In this document: positions 47,762 to 59,474 of the stretch, piece by piece
How the letters are laid out: every line of letters starts with the position of its first letter
Position numbering within the stretch: the stretch's first letter is position 1
Source of the DNA: Hemerocallis citrina
Taxonomy: Eukaryota; Streptophyta; Magnoliopsida; Asparagales; Asphodelaceae
Direction of reading: 5' to 3'
NCBI GenBank assembly: GCA_017893485.1
Contig: CM030359.1
Coordinates: forward strand, 31,190,430 to 31,254,429
Length of the DNA stretch: 64,000 nt
Program-made: the position numbers and the translations under genes
The notes under the pieces: generated by a model
What the model was told of the DNA's origin: nothing
The model's database searches: none
The model's input: only the letters and a program-made list of their open reading frames with translations

Positions 47762-49256
47762 TGATTCTTGATTTTGATGATTGCAAAGTTTGTTGTGCTA
47801 TTTCTTACATATTACAGGATATACACAAAGGTAAAATGTTCTAACAAGCTTTACAAGGTTTTTAAAGCAAGTTGATCAAGCAAAGCTACAAACAAAGCTC
47901 TTATAGTTAATTGATCAAGAAAGATACAAGGTTGCCAGCTACAAAGAAAAAGACGAAAGCTAAAGCTCCATCTCGAAACTCAAGACTCAAGACTCAAGAC
48001 AAGACCTATGCTTCAATATGTTGTATTAAGTGTCTTGTAACAATTGTAACTTTTTTATTTTTTTGAGTCTTAGAAATTCTGTAATAGCCTTGTCACACAC
48101 ACTCACACATATCTTTAAAATAATTGAGTGTTTTTCAAACTTAAAAAGATCGAAACAAGATTGAAAAAGCTCAGCTGTTAAGTACCAGTCGATCGCCATT
48201 AGGCACCAGTCGACTGCCCTAATACGAAACTATCTGAACTTATTCAAACTCTGACCAGTTGACTCATAACGGCAACTCAGTCGACTGTTCAAGTCGTTTC
48301 GACAGTTTACTGATTTCAAAACTTAATTTTTCGAATTCAAAAGTTTTATTTCCGTTGGTTGACAGTTGGTACAAATGCTTCTCAACGTCCAGTGATTCTA
48401 ACTCTATAAACAGAGTGCAGAAATCACTTGGAAAAGGTTACACAAGACAATACTCTCTTTTACAAGCTTTTAGGTACTTGTTTTCAAAAAGAGAACAAGA
48501 GTTCACAAGGTTTCAAATCCTCTAAGTTTTTGGTTCTCTAAAATCAGTCTAGTATAACAGTGATTTCGTTTTAGACTGATTTCGAAAGTTGACCTAATAA
48601 CCACGCACAAAATCACATTCACAATAAGGCTATATGTTGATTGTAAATATTTTGTTGTTGTTCTTCACTCTCGGGTTGTGAGAGTGGTTCCTCTCGGTTG
48701 GAGAGTATGGCTCTAGGGTATAGAGTTAGGTTTTCACTCTTGGTGGAAGAGTTGGTTGCTTTCTCTAGTGGTGAGAAAGGACTACAGGTTGGACAAGGTT
48801 GTTGTCTAACGTTGTAGGGTATTCTTGTACATTTTTCAAGAATAGTGGAAAATCTCAAGTAGGTTGCTTGGAGACTGGATGTAGGTCGGGAGGACCGAAC
48901 CAGGATACATCGTGTGTACTCTGTGGTTGTATTTCTCTGAACTTGCATTTCATTTACCTGTTTTTTTAAGTTCTCTGTGAAACGTGTCTGGACAGTCGAC
49001 TATGTCCCTTTTTAAGTTGACTGATCAGACTTGTACTATATTCTCTCTGAAAACTTGTCTGGTAAGTCGACTGATCAGACTCGTATTAAAATACTCTTCT
49101 TAACTGTCGTCCCAGTCGACTGGTTTCTCTTTTCAAGTCGACTGGACCGAAGAAAAAATTCAATTCCGCAATTATTTTTATAAAACACTAGTCACCTCCC
49201 CCCCCCCCCCCCCCCCTCCCCCCCAGTGTTTCTTGTCTTGCCTACAGGATCCAACA
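47762..49256 (+). repeat. Copia B 3' LTR (about 1495 bp)
   Basis: Begins TGATTCTTGATTTTGATG just after the polypurine tract and ends GGATCCAACA. It contains many AGTCGACTG motifs (48208, 48280, 48994-49140) and a C-run of about 26 bases interrupted by T (49198-49224). The end coordinate is read from the CAACA terminus. Confidence 0.75.
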
Positions 49257-50174
49257 ATTTCAAGGTAGCCGTTTGACGTAAAAGTAAACATTTGTAATGA
49301 ATACCCCTAGTTAAGCAACTCAAAACATTGGAGTAAATAGAAATTATTTTTTTTTTTTTCACTCTATTTGCTTAAACTCTGTTTAGGACTAGATCAAAGG
49401 GGATAATCACAAGAAAAAAACATTACATTTTTCTTTTATGTATAATCACATGACTCACACAATTATGTAAGGAATTTTGAAATTCAATAATCCTAAAGTA
49501 AATAGGTATGCTTAATCTTGCTTTATAAGCAATTGTCTATACTAAAAAAAAAATTAATGCTTTAGCATAATAACGAACTCAAAAATGTAATGGTGAGCCT
49601 AATTGAAATTCCCTTTTGTTTTGTTTTTCTTTCAAATATATATATAAAAAAATATTTACTCTCACCCCCAAAATTGAATATCACATTATCCTCAATGGGA
49701 AATGAAAAAAGAAAAACAAAAGAATGCAAAAAGTTCAAAATTTCTCCCCTGATTTGTGTTAAAATTCTGCACGCACGACGTTCATTGTTTCAGCGTTATC
49801 TGGAGCTGTAGATGTCCAAATGGCCCGAATTTTTTTTGCTGGAAAATTAAGACAATTTCTTACAATCGCTCTTTAAAATATTTTTCCAGATTCTGACTCC
49901 ATCCTGCACAAAAACGACCGTCAATGTAGGTGCAGAAAACAGCTCCGTCCGGCGACTTCCAAAATGTTGCAATCCTATAAAATAAAATCAAAAATTAAAA
50001 TTAAAATAAACTAAAAGAAAAATGAAATCTAAATGCAGTAAAAGAAAACATAGGTTGCCTCCCAAGAAGCGCTAAGTTTTAATTCTTCAGCTAGACATGG
50101 TAGCTTATATGGTTATATAACGCCAAGATCTAACAACGTACGAGCATCCTTTCCAATAACTCTCTTTATATGTG
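49257..50174 (-). mobile_element. Athila-like element, 3' segment
   Basis: Left part of the element that continues at 60136. On the minus strand the gag-side frame enters at 50174 and ends ARTLLDLGVI then stop (50113). It is followed by AGCGCTTCTTGGGAGGCAAC (about 50061-50080) and, further on, TTGAGGATAATG and TTTTGGGGGTGAGAG (49665-49700), motifs found downstream of the coding region of Athila-type gypsy elements. No LTR is recognised before copia B's end at 49256. ATGTG at 50170-50174 is the target duplication of the Tat insertion. Confidence 0.65.
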
Positions 50175-50835
50175 TGTTGCTGCTAAATTCGGTGTGGGGG
50201 CAAACAGATGAATTTGTGGATTCTTGGGGAAACTGAATAGTAAACCTGTGTACCTGTTCCGTCGGTCTTCGGTCGTCGATCACGTCGCGGACCTGCAAAA
50301 AGTGCGAGACACCGGGGTTGTTCCCGGCGACGCACCCTCCGACGCTCAAGTCAGTAATCTGAAAAGACTATGAAAGAGCGCAAAAACTGGTGAAAGATTG
50401 ATTACCTCTTAATGGAGATGGGTGGGGGGTATTTATAGGCGTCTTAGGGAACGGATTAGGAATGTAATCCTTGTGATCTGATATGGAATATTCCCCCCGT
50501 AAACAGATTAGGAATGTAATCTGATGAGGTATATTCCCTGTAATCAGATAAGGAATTTAATCCCCAAATCCCAGTGAAGAGATAGATGTACATCGGGGCC
50601 GTTGATCAAGATTAATCAGGGACCCTAATCTTATCTTGTTGGGTCGGGTGTGCAGCGATTAAGGATCCGCACCCTCTTGTTGGCGGACCCATTTGCGGGT
50701 TATTGGGTCCTTGGGGAAAAGATCCAATACCCATTTTGGACCCTTTTGTGGGGGAAATTACCGTTTAACCCCTGGGTTTCAAGATTCGTATCTGATTTGG
50801 ACGGTTCCGATTAAACCCTATTTTTAGCCATATCA
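50175..50835 (-). repeat. Tat-type 3' LTR (661 bp)
   Basis: Opens TGTTGCTGCTAAATTC and closes GCCATATCA in plus coordinates. It has a TATA box at 50430-50437 on the minus strand. Confidence 0.93.
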
Positions 50836-51257
50836 CGAGCCCCCACTCCTAAAGGCTAAATTTGGTCGGCCTTTGAGGAGTAGTTTAGCTGTTTTTGATG
50901 GCTAGCGGAGTTGTATCGGAGTTCAAATGAAGGGTTTGCGAATCTTGAGGGAGGTAGTGTGGTAATTCCTTATGATCGGGCGGTGTTCTTGTGTGAATAT
51001 CTTCTTGGCTTCGTAATCTCTCGGTGAACAGTTCTGTCGTTTCCCTCTGTCGGGAGTTGCGTTTACCGGCGCCACAACTCCGACCCTTCCCAGAGCTCGA
51101 CGACCAGGATGCCGAGGTCGGAGATCGGTTCGGCGATTCTTTCCGATGGGGAGAGGGACCTCGGCGTGGTCGCGAGCCTGGAGAGGGGGCTCACCAAAGT
51201 CCGAAGGCCAGATTTCCCATGTACAGGGGGTCGGAACCAAGGGCGTTTGGCGGTCAA

Positions 51258-52645
51258 TGTCGACCTTAGGCTTATAATAAGGTCGGTGGCAAGAACGCTC
51301 GGAGCGGGTGCCGAACTCAAGCCCGTAATACGGTCGGTGTCAAGAACGCTCGGCAGCTGGGGCCGAGGCTTGAGACTTGGAAATTTTTTGGAGATCTTGA
51401 CTGCCGAACTCAAGCCCGTAATACGGTCGGTGGCAAGAACGCTCGGAGCGGGTGCCGAACTCAAGCCCGTAATACGGTCGGTGTCAAGAACGCTCGGCAG
51501 CTGGTGCCGAGGCTTGAGACTTGGAAATTTTTTGGAGATCTTGACTGCTGAACTCAAGCCCGTAATACGGTCGGTGGCAAGAACGCTCGGAGCGGGTGCC
51601 GAACTCAAGCCCGTAATACGGTCGGTGTCAAGAACGCTCGGCAGCTGGTGCCGAGGCCTGAGACTTGGAAATTTTTTGGAGATCTTGACTGTCGAACTCA
51701 AGCCCGTAATACGGTCGGTGGCAAGAACGCTCAGAGCGGGTGCCGAACTCAAGCCCCTAATACGGTCGGTGGCAAGAACGCTCGGCAGCTGGTGCCGAGG
51801 CTTGAGACTTGGAAATTTTTTGGAGATCTTGACTGCCGAACTCAAGTCCGTAATACGGTCGGTGGCAAGAACGCTCGGAGCAGGTGCCGAACTCAAGCCC
51901 GTAATACGGTCGGTGTCAAGAACGCTCGGCAGCTGGTGCCGAGGCTTGAGACTTGAAAATTTTTTGGAGATCTTGACTGCCGAACTCAAGCCCGTAATAC
52001 GGTCGGTGGCAAGAACGCTCGGAGTGGGTGCCGACCTCAAGCCCGTAATACGGTCGGTGTCAAGAACGCTCGTCAGCTGATGCCGAGGCTTGAGACTTGA
52101 AAATTTTTTGGAGATCTTGACTGCCGAACTCAAGCCCGTAATACGGTCGGTGGCAAGAACGCTCGGAGCGGGTGCCGACCTCAAGCCCGTAATTCGGTCG
52201 GTGTCAAGAACGCTCGGCAGCTGGTGCCGAGGCTTGAGACTTGGAAATTTTTTGGAGATCTTGACTGCCGAACTCAAGCCCGTAATACGGTCGGTGGCAA
52301 GAACGCTCGGAGCGGGTGCCGAACTCAAGCCCGTAGTACGGTCGGTGGCAAGAACGCTCGACAGCTGGTGCCGAGGCTTGAGACTTGTTGATTTCGACAA
52401 AGCAGAGGAAGTTGAAAGAGTTTTTGCTCTCTTCGAAAAAGTTTTGGGAATCTGCCGAACCCACGCCCGTAACGCGGTCGGTGTCAAGAACGCTCGGCAG
52501 CTGGTGCCGAGGCTTGAGACTTGGAAATTTTTTTGGAGGTCTTGACTGCCGAACTCAAGCCCGTAATACGGTCGGTGGCAAGAACGCTCGGAGCGGGTGC
52601 CGAACTCAAGCCCGTAATACGGTCGATGTCAAGAACGCTCGGCAA
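51258..52645. repeat. 144-bp tandem array in the Tat 3' UTR
   Basis: Repeat starts at 51401, 51545, 51689, 51833, 51977, 52121 and 52265 give an exact 144-bp period. Each unit has two half-copies of about 51 bp (GCCGAACTCAAGCCCGTAAT-type, ending either GGAGCGGGT or GGCAGCTGGT) plus a 41-bp spacer. As 144 is divisible by 3, long open frames appear on both strands (for example 51063-52487 minus). A broken unit closes the array at about 52385-52645. Confidence 0.95.
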
Positions 52646-53515
52646 CCCAGTGTTGGAGTCCGAACCATTCAACGGCTGTGGGAGCAACCCCGAATGTCGA
52701 ACTACTTCTAGTTCGCTTAGGGGAGAATTTGCAAAGCAGAATCGAACCAAGTGTTGGACTCCGGAACTATTGTTAATTCAGGAGGCATAAGAGCAATTCC
52801 GAATGGCGAATCACTTCTAGCTCGCTTAGTAGCGAACTTGCGAAGTGGAATCGAACCAAGTGTTGGACTCCGGAACCATTGTTAATTCAGGAGGCGTAGG
52901 AGCAATTCCGAATGGCGAATCACTTCTAGCTCGCTTAGTAGCGAACTTGCTAAGTGGAATCGAACCAAGTGTTGGACTCCGTACCCTTCAACGGCTGTGG
53001 GAGCAATTACGAATGGCGAACTACTTCTAGTTCGCTTAGGAGCGAACTTGCAAAGTAGAATCGAACCAAGTGTTGGACTCCAGAACCATTGTTAATTCAG
53101 GAGGCGTAGGAGCAATTCCGAATGGCGAATCACTTCTAGCTTGCTTAGTAGCGAACTTGCGAAGTGGAATCGAACCAAGTGTTGGACTCCGTACCATTCA
53201 ACGGCTGTGGGAGCAATTCCGAATGGCGAACTACTTCTAGTTCGCTTAGGAGCGAACTTGCAAAGTAGAATCGAACCAAGTGTTGGACTCCGGAACCATT
53301 GTTAATTCAGGAGGCGTAGGAGCAATTCCGAATGGCGAATCACTTCTAGCTCGCTTAGTAGCGAACTTGCGAAGTGGAATCGAACCAAGTGTTGGACTCT
53401 GTACCCTTCAACGGCTGTGGGAGCAATTTCGAATGGCGAACTACTTCTAGTTCGCTTAGGAGCGAACTTGCAAAGTAGAATCGAGCCAAGTGTTGGACTC
53501 CGGAACCATTGTTAG
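52646..53515. repeat. 109+101-bp higher-order tandem array in the Tat 3' UTR
   Basis: Occurrences of ATCGAACCAAGTGTTGG at 52741, 52850, 52959, 53060, 53169, 53270, 53379 and (variant) 53480 are spaced 109, 109, 101, 109, 101, 109, 101. Two monomer types alternate, one with GAACCATTGTTAATTCAGG and one with CCATTCAACGGCTGTGGG, forming a 210-bp dimer. Confidence 0.93.
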
Positions 53516-53690
53516 ATTAAAGAGTTAAAAGCAGAGAGATGTAATAGTAGTAAGAGTATGAAAAAACTTTATTTATTAATATCTGATGCTCGGCCGCTTC
53601 TAAAGTTGCTAGCCGTTATTACAATGGAAAAAGTAAACGGAGAAATCACTACTTGCAAAAGGAAGGGAATGGTTTGACATCTCGAGTTAC

Positions 53691-56600
53691 TTAGGGAGGC
53701 GTAGGTGCCTTCTTTTGGTATTTCAAAAGATGGTCGGCATTCCAGATCCTGGGAACCTCTCTACCTTCGAGATCTTCTAGCTTGTATGCACCAGGGCGGA
53801 TTACTTTTGAGATTTTGTACGGTCCCTCCCAATTCGGGGCCAGTTTACTTTTCTGTCCGGGGAACGAGATGGCCAATTTTCGGAGGACTAGATCCCCTTC
53901 TTTGAGGTCCGTCGGGCGGACCCTTTTGTTGTATGCTAGCTCGATCCTCCTTCGGTAAGCTTGCTGGCGTATGGCCGCTCTCTCTCGGATTTCATCTATC
54001 AGATCTAAGCTTGCTCTGAGCTCTCTGACGTTCTGTTCTTCTTCATAAGCTATCAGACGAGGAGAGGGTATCCCGACTTCTAGGGGAATGATGGCCTCGG
54101 CCCCATAGGTGAGATTAAATGGGCTCTCGCCTGTTGGGGTCCGCTTGGTGGTGCGGTGATTCCAGAGCACATTTGGTAGCTGATCGACCCACAGTCCTTT
54201 GGAACACTTGTCTAATCTCTTCTTGATGCCCGAAAGAATCTGTCGGTTGGCATTCTCGGCCTGGCCGTTCGACTGAGGATGGGAGACTGAGGAGAATCGG
54301 TGTTGTATGGAGAGGTCCTCACATAAAGCTCGGAAGGCGGCTCCAGTAAACTGTGTTCCATTATCCGTGACTATGACTCGGGGAACGCCGAACCGGCAAA
54401 TCACATTTTTCCAGAAGAATTGAACGACCCTATGCTCGGTGATTGTAGCCAGGGGCTCGGCTTCTATCCATTTAGAGAAGTAGTCGACCGCCACGACTAG
54501 GAACTTTAGCTGTCCGGGGGCTGGTGGAAACGGCCCTAGTAAATCCATCCCCCACATAGCGAAGGGGATCGGACTTGATAGGGAGGCGAGCGGTGTTTGT
54601 GGGAGGCGTCGGATGTCGGAATACTTTTGACAGGAGCTGCATTGCCGAACGTGTCGTTCGGCGTCCCGTAGGAGAGTGGGCCAGTAATACTCGTAGTTCA
54701 ACACTTTGCGCGCCAGGGCTCTGGAGCCAGAATGGGCCCCGCCGATGCCCTCGTGGAGCTCTTGCACGGCATAGTCGGCTTGCCTGGGGGAGAGATACTT
54801 TAGGTAAGGGCGACCGTCCACCTGTGTGAAGGAGCGTTTATATAGGATACCTTCGATTAATGTATAACGTTCGGCTCGGGTCCTGATCCTTCTTGCTTCC
54901 CTCGGATCTTCGGGGAGGAGTCCGTCCTTTAAGAACTCGACGAGGGGTTTCATCCAGTTGTCTTCGAGGAGGACGGGCAATGTTTCGACGGAGTCAGGCG
55001 ACTCGTCCTCTATGCTCGGCTTCAGGAGGACTTCTATCAATACGGTCTGTTCCAGACCTTGAAGGGAAGAGGAGGCTAACTTGGACAAGGCGTCGGCCTG
55101 GGCATTTTCTTCTCGGGGGATCCTTTGGATGAGGGTTTCTTCGAACAGTGCCATGAGGCTCTTTACTTTGGCCAAGTATTTAACCATTCTATCATCGCGG
55201 GCTTCATACTCGCCGAGGACTTGATTGACGATCAACTAAGAGTCACTGAAGATCTGTAGCCATTGTGCCCCTGCATTTCGGGCCATTCGAAGTCCAGCTA
55301 TTAGTGCCTCGTATTCGGCCTCGTTGTTCGAGGCTTTGAAGTTTATACGGAGGGAATATTGGAGGACAAAGTCATCTGGGCCTGCCAGGATGACTCCTGC
55401 TCCGCTTCCTTCATTGCAAGAGGACCCGTCGACATAGACCGACCAGACGAGCGGTCCCTTCATCGCTTGCTCGGAGTCGGGGATAGTTGCTTCCACTATG
55501 AATTCGGCCAGTGCCTGTGCCTTGATCGCGGTCCGAGGCTGATAAGTTATATCATGTTGGCTCAGCTCGATCGACCACTTCATGAGGCGGCCAGAAGTCT
55601 CAGGCTTGTGAAGGACTTGTTTTAGCGGCTGGTCAGTAAGGACGACCACCGAATGGGACTGAAAGTAGGGTCAAAGCTTTCTCGCGGCCATTACCAGGGC
55701 ATAGGCTATTTTCTCAATCTTCGGGTACCGAAGCTCGGCGTCCCGGAGCACTTTGCTGACATAGTAAATGGGCCTCTGAGCCCTTTCTTCTTCTCTGACT
55801 AAGACCGCACTAAGCGTCTGTTCGGAGGCTGCCAGGTAGAGGTAGAGTGGTTCGCCGGGTATTGGTTTGCTAAGGAGAGGTGGATTGACGAGGTAAGCTT
55901 TAAGCTGGTCGAAGGAGTCTTGTTGCTGCTACCCCCACTCGAATCCTTTAGCCCCCCTGAGGGCCTTGAAGAAAGGGAGGCACTTCTCCCCGGACTTCGA
56001 CAGAAAGCGCCCTATGGCGGCTATGCGACCAGTTAATCTCTGAACTTCTTTAACATTTCTGGGAGGGGCCATGTCCAATATGGCCTTGATCTTTTCCGGA
56101 TTTGCTTCAATTCCTCGTTGGCTAACCATGAAGCCGAGGAACTTTCCTGATGAGACGCCGAACGCACACTTGTTCGGGTTGAGTCTCATATTGTGCTTTC
56201 TTAGGACGTCGAAGGCTTCCTGAAGGTCGGCCACATGATCAACACCTCGGATGCTCTTTACAAGCATATCATCGACGTACACTTCCATGTTTCGGCCGAT
56301 CTGGGCCTGGAAAACCTTGTTGACGAGGCATTGGTATGTTGCACCGGCGTTCTTGAGACCGAACGGCATGACCCTGTAACAATAAAGGCCCTGGTCGGTA
56401 ACAAACGACGTCTTCGGGATGTCTGGAGGGAACATTCTTATCTGATTGTAACCTGAGAAGGCATCCATGAAGCTGAGGAGCTCATGTCCCGAGGTTGCGT
56501 CAATCAGAGTGTCGATGCTCGGTAGAGGGAAAGGATCTTTGGGGCAGGCCTTGTTGAGGTCGGTGAAATCAATACAAATTCTCCACATCCCATTGGACTT

Positions 56601-59402
56601 CTTCACCATTACTACGTTAGACAACCACTCTGGGTAGTTTACCTCCTGTATGAATCGGGCTTTCAACAGCTTATCTACCTCCTCTTTGATAGCGAGCTGA
56701 TGCTCGGGGGCGAACTTGCGCCTCTTCTGCTGAACCGGTTTGGACCCCGGATCAACGCTTAGGCGGTGGACTAGGAGTTCTTCGGAGATACCGGGCATGT
56801 CTGCTGCGGACCATGCGAAGAGGTCTTGATTGGTTCGGATGCATTTCACAATATCTGAGTATAGGGCGGACGGGAGGGTCTTGCTTACGAAGAACTTGCG
56901 GGTCGGCTCTTGTTCGGAGAAGAGCACCTCCTCCAGTTCATCCACCGGCTCGGAGGTCGGTCTTGCAGTGTCTAGGAGAATTTCCAGAGTCTCCAAGGAG
57001 AGGATGGGCCCAAGGGTTGAGGTCATGTAGCACTTTCGGGCCTGCTCTTGATTGCCCCTTACTTCTCCGACCCCCGACCGGGTGGGAAACTTCATCTTAA
57101 GATGGTATGCTGAGGGGACAGCTTCCAGAGCTGCGAGGCCAGGTCGACCCAAAATGACGTTGTAGGCGGCAGGAACATCCACCACCATGAAGTCCATCGG
57201 CTCCGTTCGGGTGGTAGGAGCTTGACCGGCAGTTACATCGAGGGTGATCACCCCTTCAATAGTTACCGGAACCCCCGTGAACCCATGGAGAGTGTAGCCG
57301 GCGGGCTTGAGTCTGTCTCTGGAGAGCTTTAGGCCTTTGAAAGCGGAGAAGAAGAGGATGTTGATGGAGCTGCCGTTGTCTACTAAGATCCTTTCTACCT
57401 TGAAATTCGCCATGTGGAGGCTAATGACGAGTGCGTCACAATGTGGGGTGCGGACCCCTTCTAGATCTTCGTCTGAGAACGTGACAGGCACCCCGAGGCC
57501 TTTGGGAGGAGGTGTGGCTCGGACTGAATTCACTTCCCTGATAAATGCTTTCCGAGAGGAGTTCGAGGAGCCCCCCATTGGACCCCCATGGATGAGGTGG
57601 AGGACTCGCTCTTCCTCAAAGTCTGGCGTCTCTTCTCGTTCCGGACGCTTGTTAGCCCCCCGAGGCAGGGGAGGAAGTTCGGCTCAGTCCTTTCTCACAA
57701 ACTTCGCCAGTTGCCCCCTCTGGATAAGGGCTTCGATCTCGTTTTTCAGAGCACGGCAATCGTTGGTGTCATGCCCATGGTCCCGGTGATAGCGGCACCA
57801 TTTCTCTCTGTCTCTTCTCTTAGCGGGGGTGTTCATCCTCGGAGCTGGAGGCAAGACCCCTTCCTTTTCGACTTCCATGAAAATGGCTGAGACGTTAGTG
57901 TTGAGGGGAGTGAACTTCTCAAATCTAGGGGGAGGTCGGCGCTGGCCGGCATTATCCTTCTGGAGCTTCTTAGCTCCTTCTTCTTCCGTTCCCTTCCTCT
58001 TAAACCCGGAAGTAGACCCCTCCCAGTTGGGTTGTTGTTCGGCCTCTTCTGCCCGGATATACTTTTCACTGCGAAGGAGTAGGTCGGAAAAGTCATGTGG
58101 TGGCTTCTTGGCGAGGGAGGAGCGGAGGTTGGAATTAAGGACATTGGATTGGAACGCGGCGGTAGCAACTGACTGGTCGAGGGATGCAATGGACCTGGCT
58201 TCAGCTGTGAACCTCTTCACATAATCTCTCAATTTCTCCCCCTTCTTCTGGTGGAGGTGCAATAGCGAGATGCTGGTCTTCTCAGTTCTTTGGCTGCTTA
58301 TGAAATGGGTGACGAAGAGGGTCTCGAACTGCTCGAAGGAGAATATTGAGGCTGGGGCAAGGCGAGAGTACCATTCTCGAGCTGGGCCCTTAAGAGTTGC
58401 GGGAAAGGTTTTGCAGAGGAGGGCATCTGAAGCTTGGTGGAGGAGCATCAAAGTTTTAAAACTTTCGATGTGGTCGACTGGGTCGGTCTCTCCGGTATAG
58501 TTCTCAAATTGGGAAGGTTTGAAGCCGAATGGGACGGGTGTATCCACTATGGTTCGGGAGAAAGGGGGTCGGCCAGGACGTAGGGTCCTTCCTCTAAACT
58601 CTTCCTCTCGGTTCATCCGACCCAAGAGTCTTTCTACTTCATTAAGACGGCGGTTCATGGTGTCATCTCTCCGACGGTAATCCGGCGAGCCCCGAGACTC
58701 GTCTTCATATGAGGGAGAGCGAGGGCTATGGCGGTGATAGCTCCGGGAGCGACGAGGACTTAGGGTACGCCGGGAGTTGGTAGGAGCAAGACGAGGAGAG
58801 GGAGACCGTCGTCGAGGGCTTCGGACCGGAGGAGGGGACGGGACCTTCGGCTCATTAGGATTTTGACGGAGGTTGAGAGCCTACAGGACGGTCGCTTGGA
58901 ACTGCTGGAACTCGGCACGGGTGATTGGTGCCTCATTGTTCCTGGGCTGTTGCCGACTTGCGGGAGAGTGCCTTCTTTGGTAGTAATCGGGGGACTCCTT
59001 CCTCCCTCTTCGGACGGGGGATCGGTGGTACCGGTGGCGAGGAGACCGCTCACCCGGATGGTGCTGGCAGGAGGCTCCCTCTCGAGCCCGCTTTTCTTCC
59101 AGATGGCGGCGGAGATCATCCTCTTTCTGGCGGTTAAGGGTGGCATTGTGGCGACCAGAGGCTCGGGGGTGATGGGAGGCCATAGAGTCCGTAGAGGCAT
59201 TGTGGACGGAGACTTGTTGGTGAAGAGGCTGTTTCTGAGGGTTCGGACCCTTTGGATCAGGAGGGGGAAGGTCCTGTTGGAGCGGGTCTTCCGTTGTAGG
59301 GGGAAGCTGCGTTTGTTGTTGAGCAGGATTGTTGGGAACTTCTTGTTGGTCAGGGTTGGGTGCCCGGTTAGACCCTCTTGATCTGACTTTGCGAGGCGGC
59401 AT
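53691..59402 (-). pseudogene. Tat-type Gag-Pol polyprotein, one frame with five stops
   Basis: The ATG at 59402 (MPPRKVRSRG) opens a frame of 1903 codons, without any frameshift, to the stop at 53691. In order: Pro/Arg-rich N-terminus; capsid (DPVDHIESFKTLMLLHQ); a single knuckle-like CRYHRDHGHDTNDC (about 57740-57780); protease (ERILVDNGSSINILF); RT with MEVYVDDMLVKS; a first RNase H whose catalytic Asp position reads LAASE; a second RNase H (WSVYVDGSSCNEGSGAG); integrase with HHCC finger, MDLLGPF, VIVTDNGTQF and NGQAENANRQI; C-terminal GPYKISKV module. In-frame stops lie at 58881-58883 (TAG), 57684-57686 (TGA), 55929-55931 (TAG), about 55668-55670 (TGA) and 55236-55238 (TAG). The protein would make virus-like particles, copy and integrate the element; this copy cannot. 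Confidence 0.93.
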
Positions 59403-59456
59403 GGCTGAAGAAGACCTGTTTTCAGGGAAGAGAAGAGGTTTCTATTCGTTAGTTTT

Positions 59457-59472
59457 CCACAGACGGCGCCAA
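59457..59472 (-). other. Primer-binding site of the Tat-type element
   Basis: TTGGCGCCGTCTGTGG on the minus strand, two bases inside the 5' LTR, the PBS form common in Tat-type gypsy elements. I have not verified which tRNA it matches. Confidence 0.8.
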
Positions 59473-59474
59473 TC

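Larger units (their letters stand above)
46095..49256 (+). mobile_element. Copia B: 5'-truncated SIRE/Maximus-like copia element
   Basis: Begins inside the RT domain and continues through RNase H, a 3' non-coding region with GTCGAC motifs, a polypurine tract (AAAAAGGGAGAG, 47745-47756) and a complete-looking 3' LTR. It is collinear with copia A but less damaged, so it serves as the reference for copia A's deletions. The 5' half is missing. Confidence 0.87.

Noticed and set aside
51063..52487. 474-codon minus-strand ORF and matching long plus-strand ORFs
   Set aside because: They are read through the 144-bp tandem array, whose period is divisible by three; the translation is a simple 48-residue repeat in several frames on both strands, and the region lies in the element's 3' UTR.
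51258..53515. CRISPR-like spaced repeats
   Set aside because: The units are continuous tandem repeats without unique spacers, in plant DNA inside a retrotransposon.
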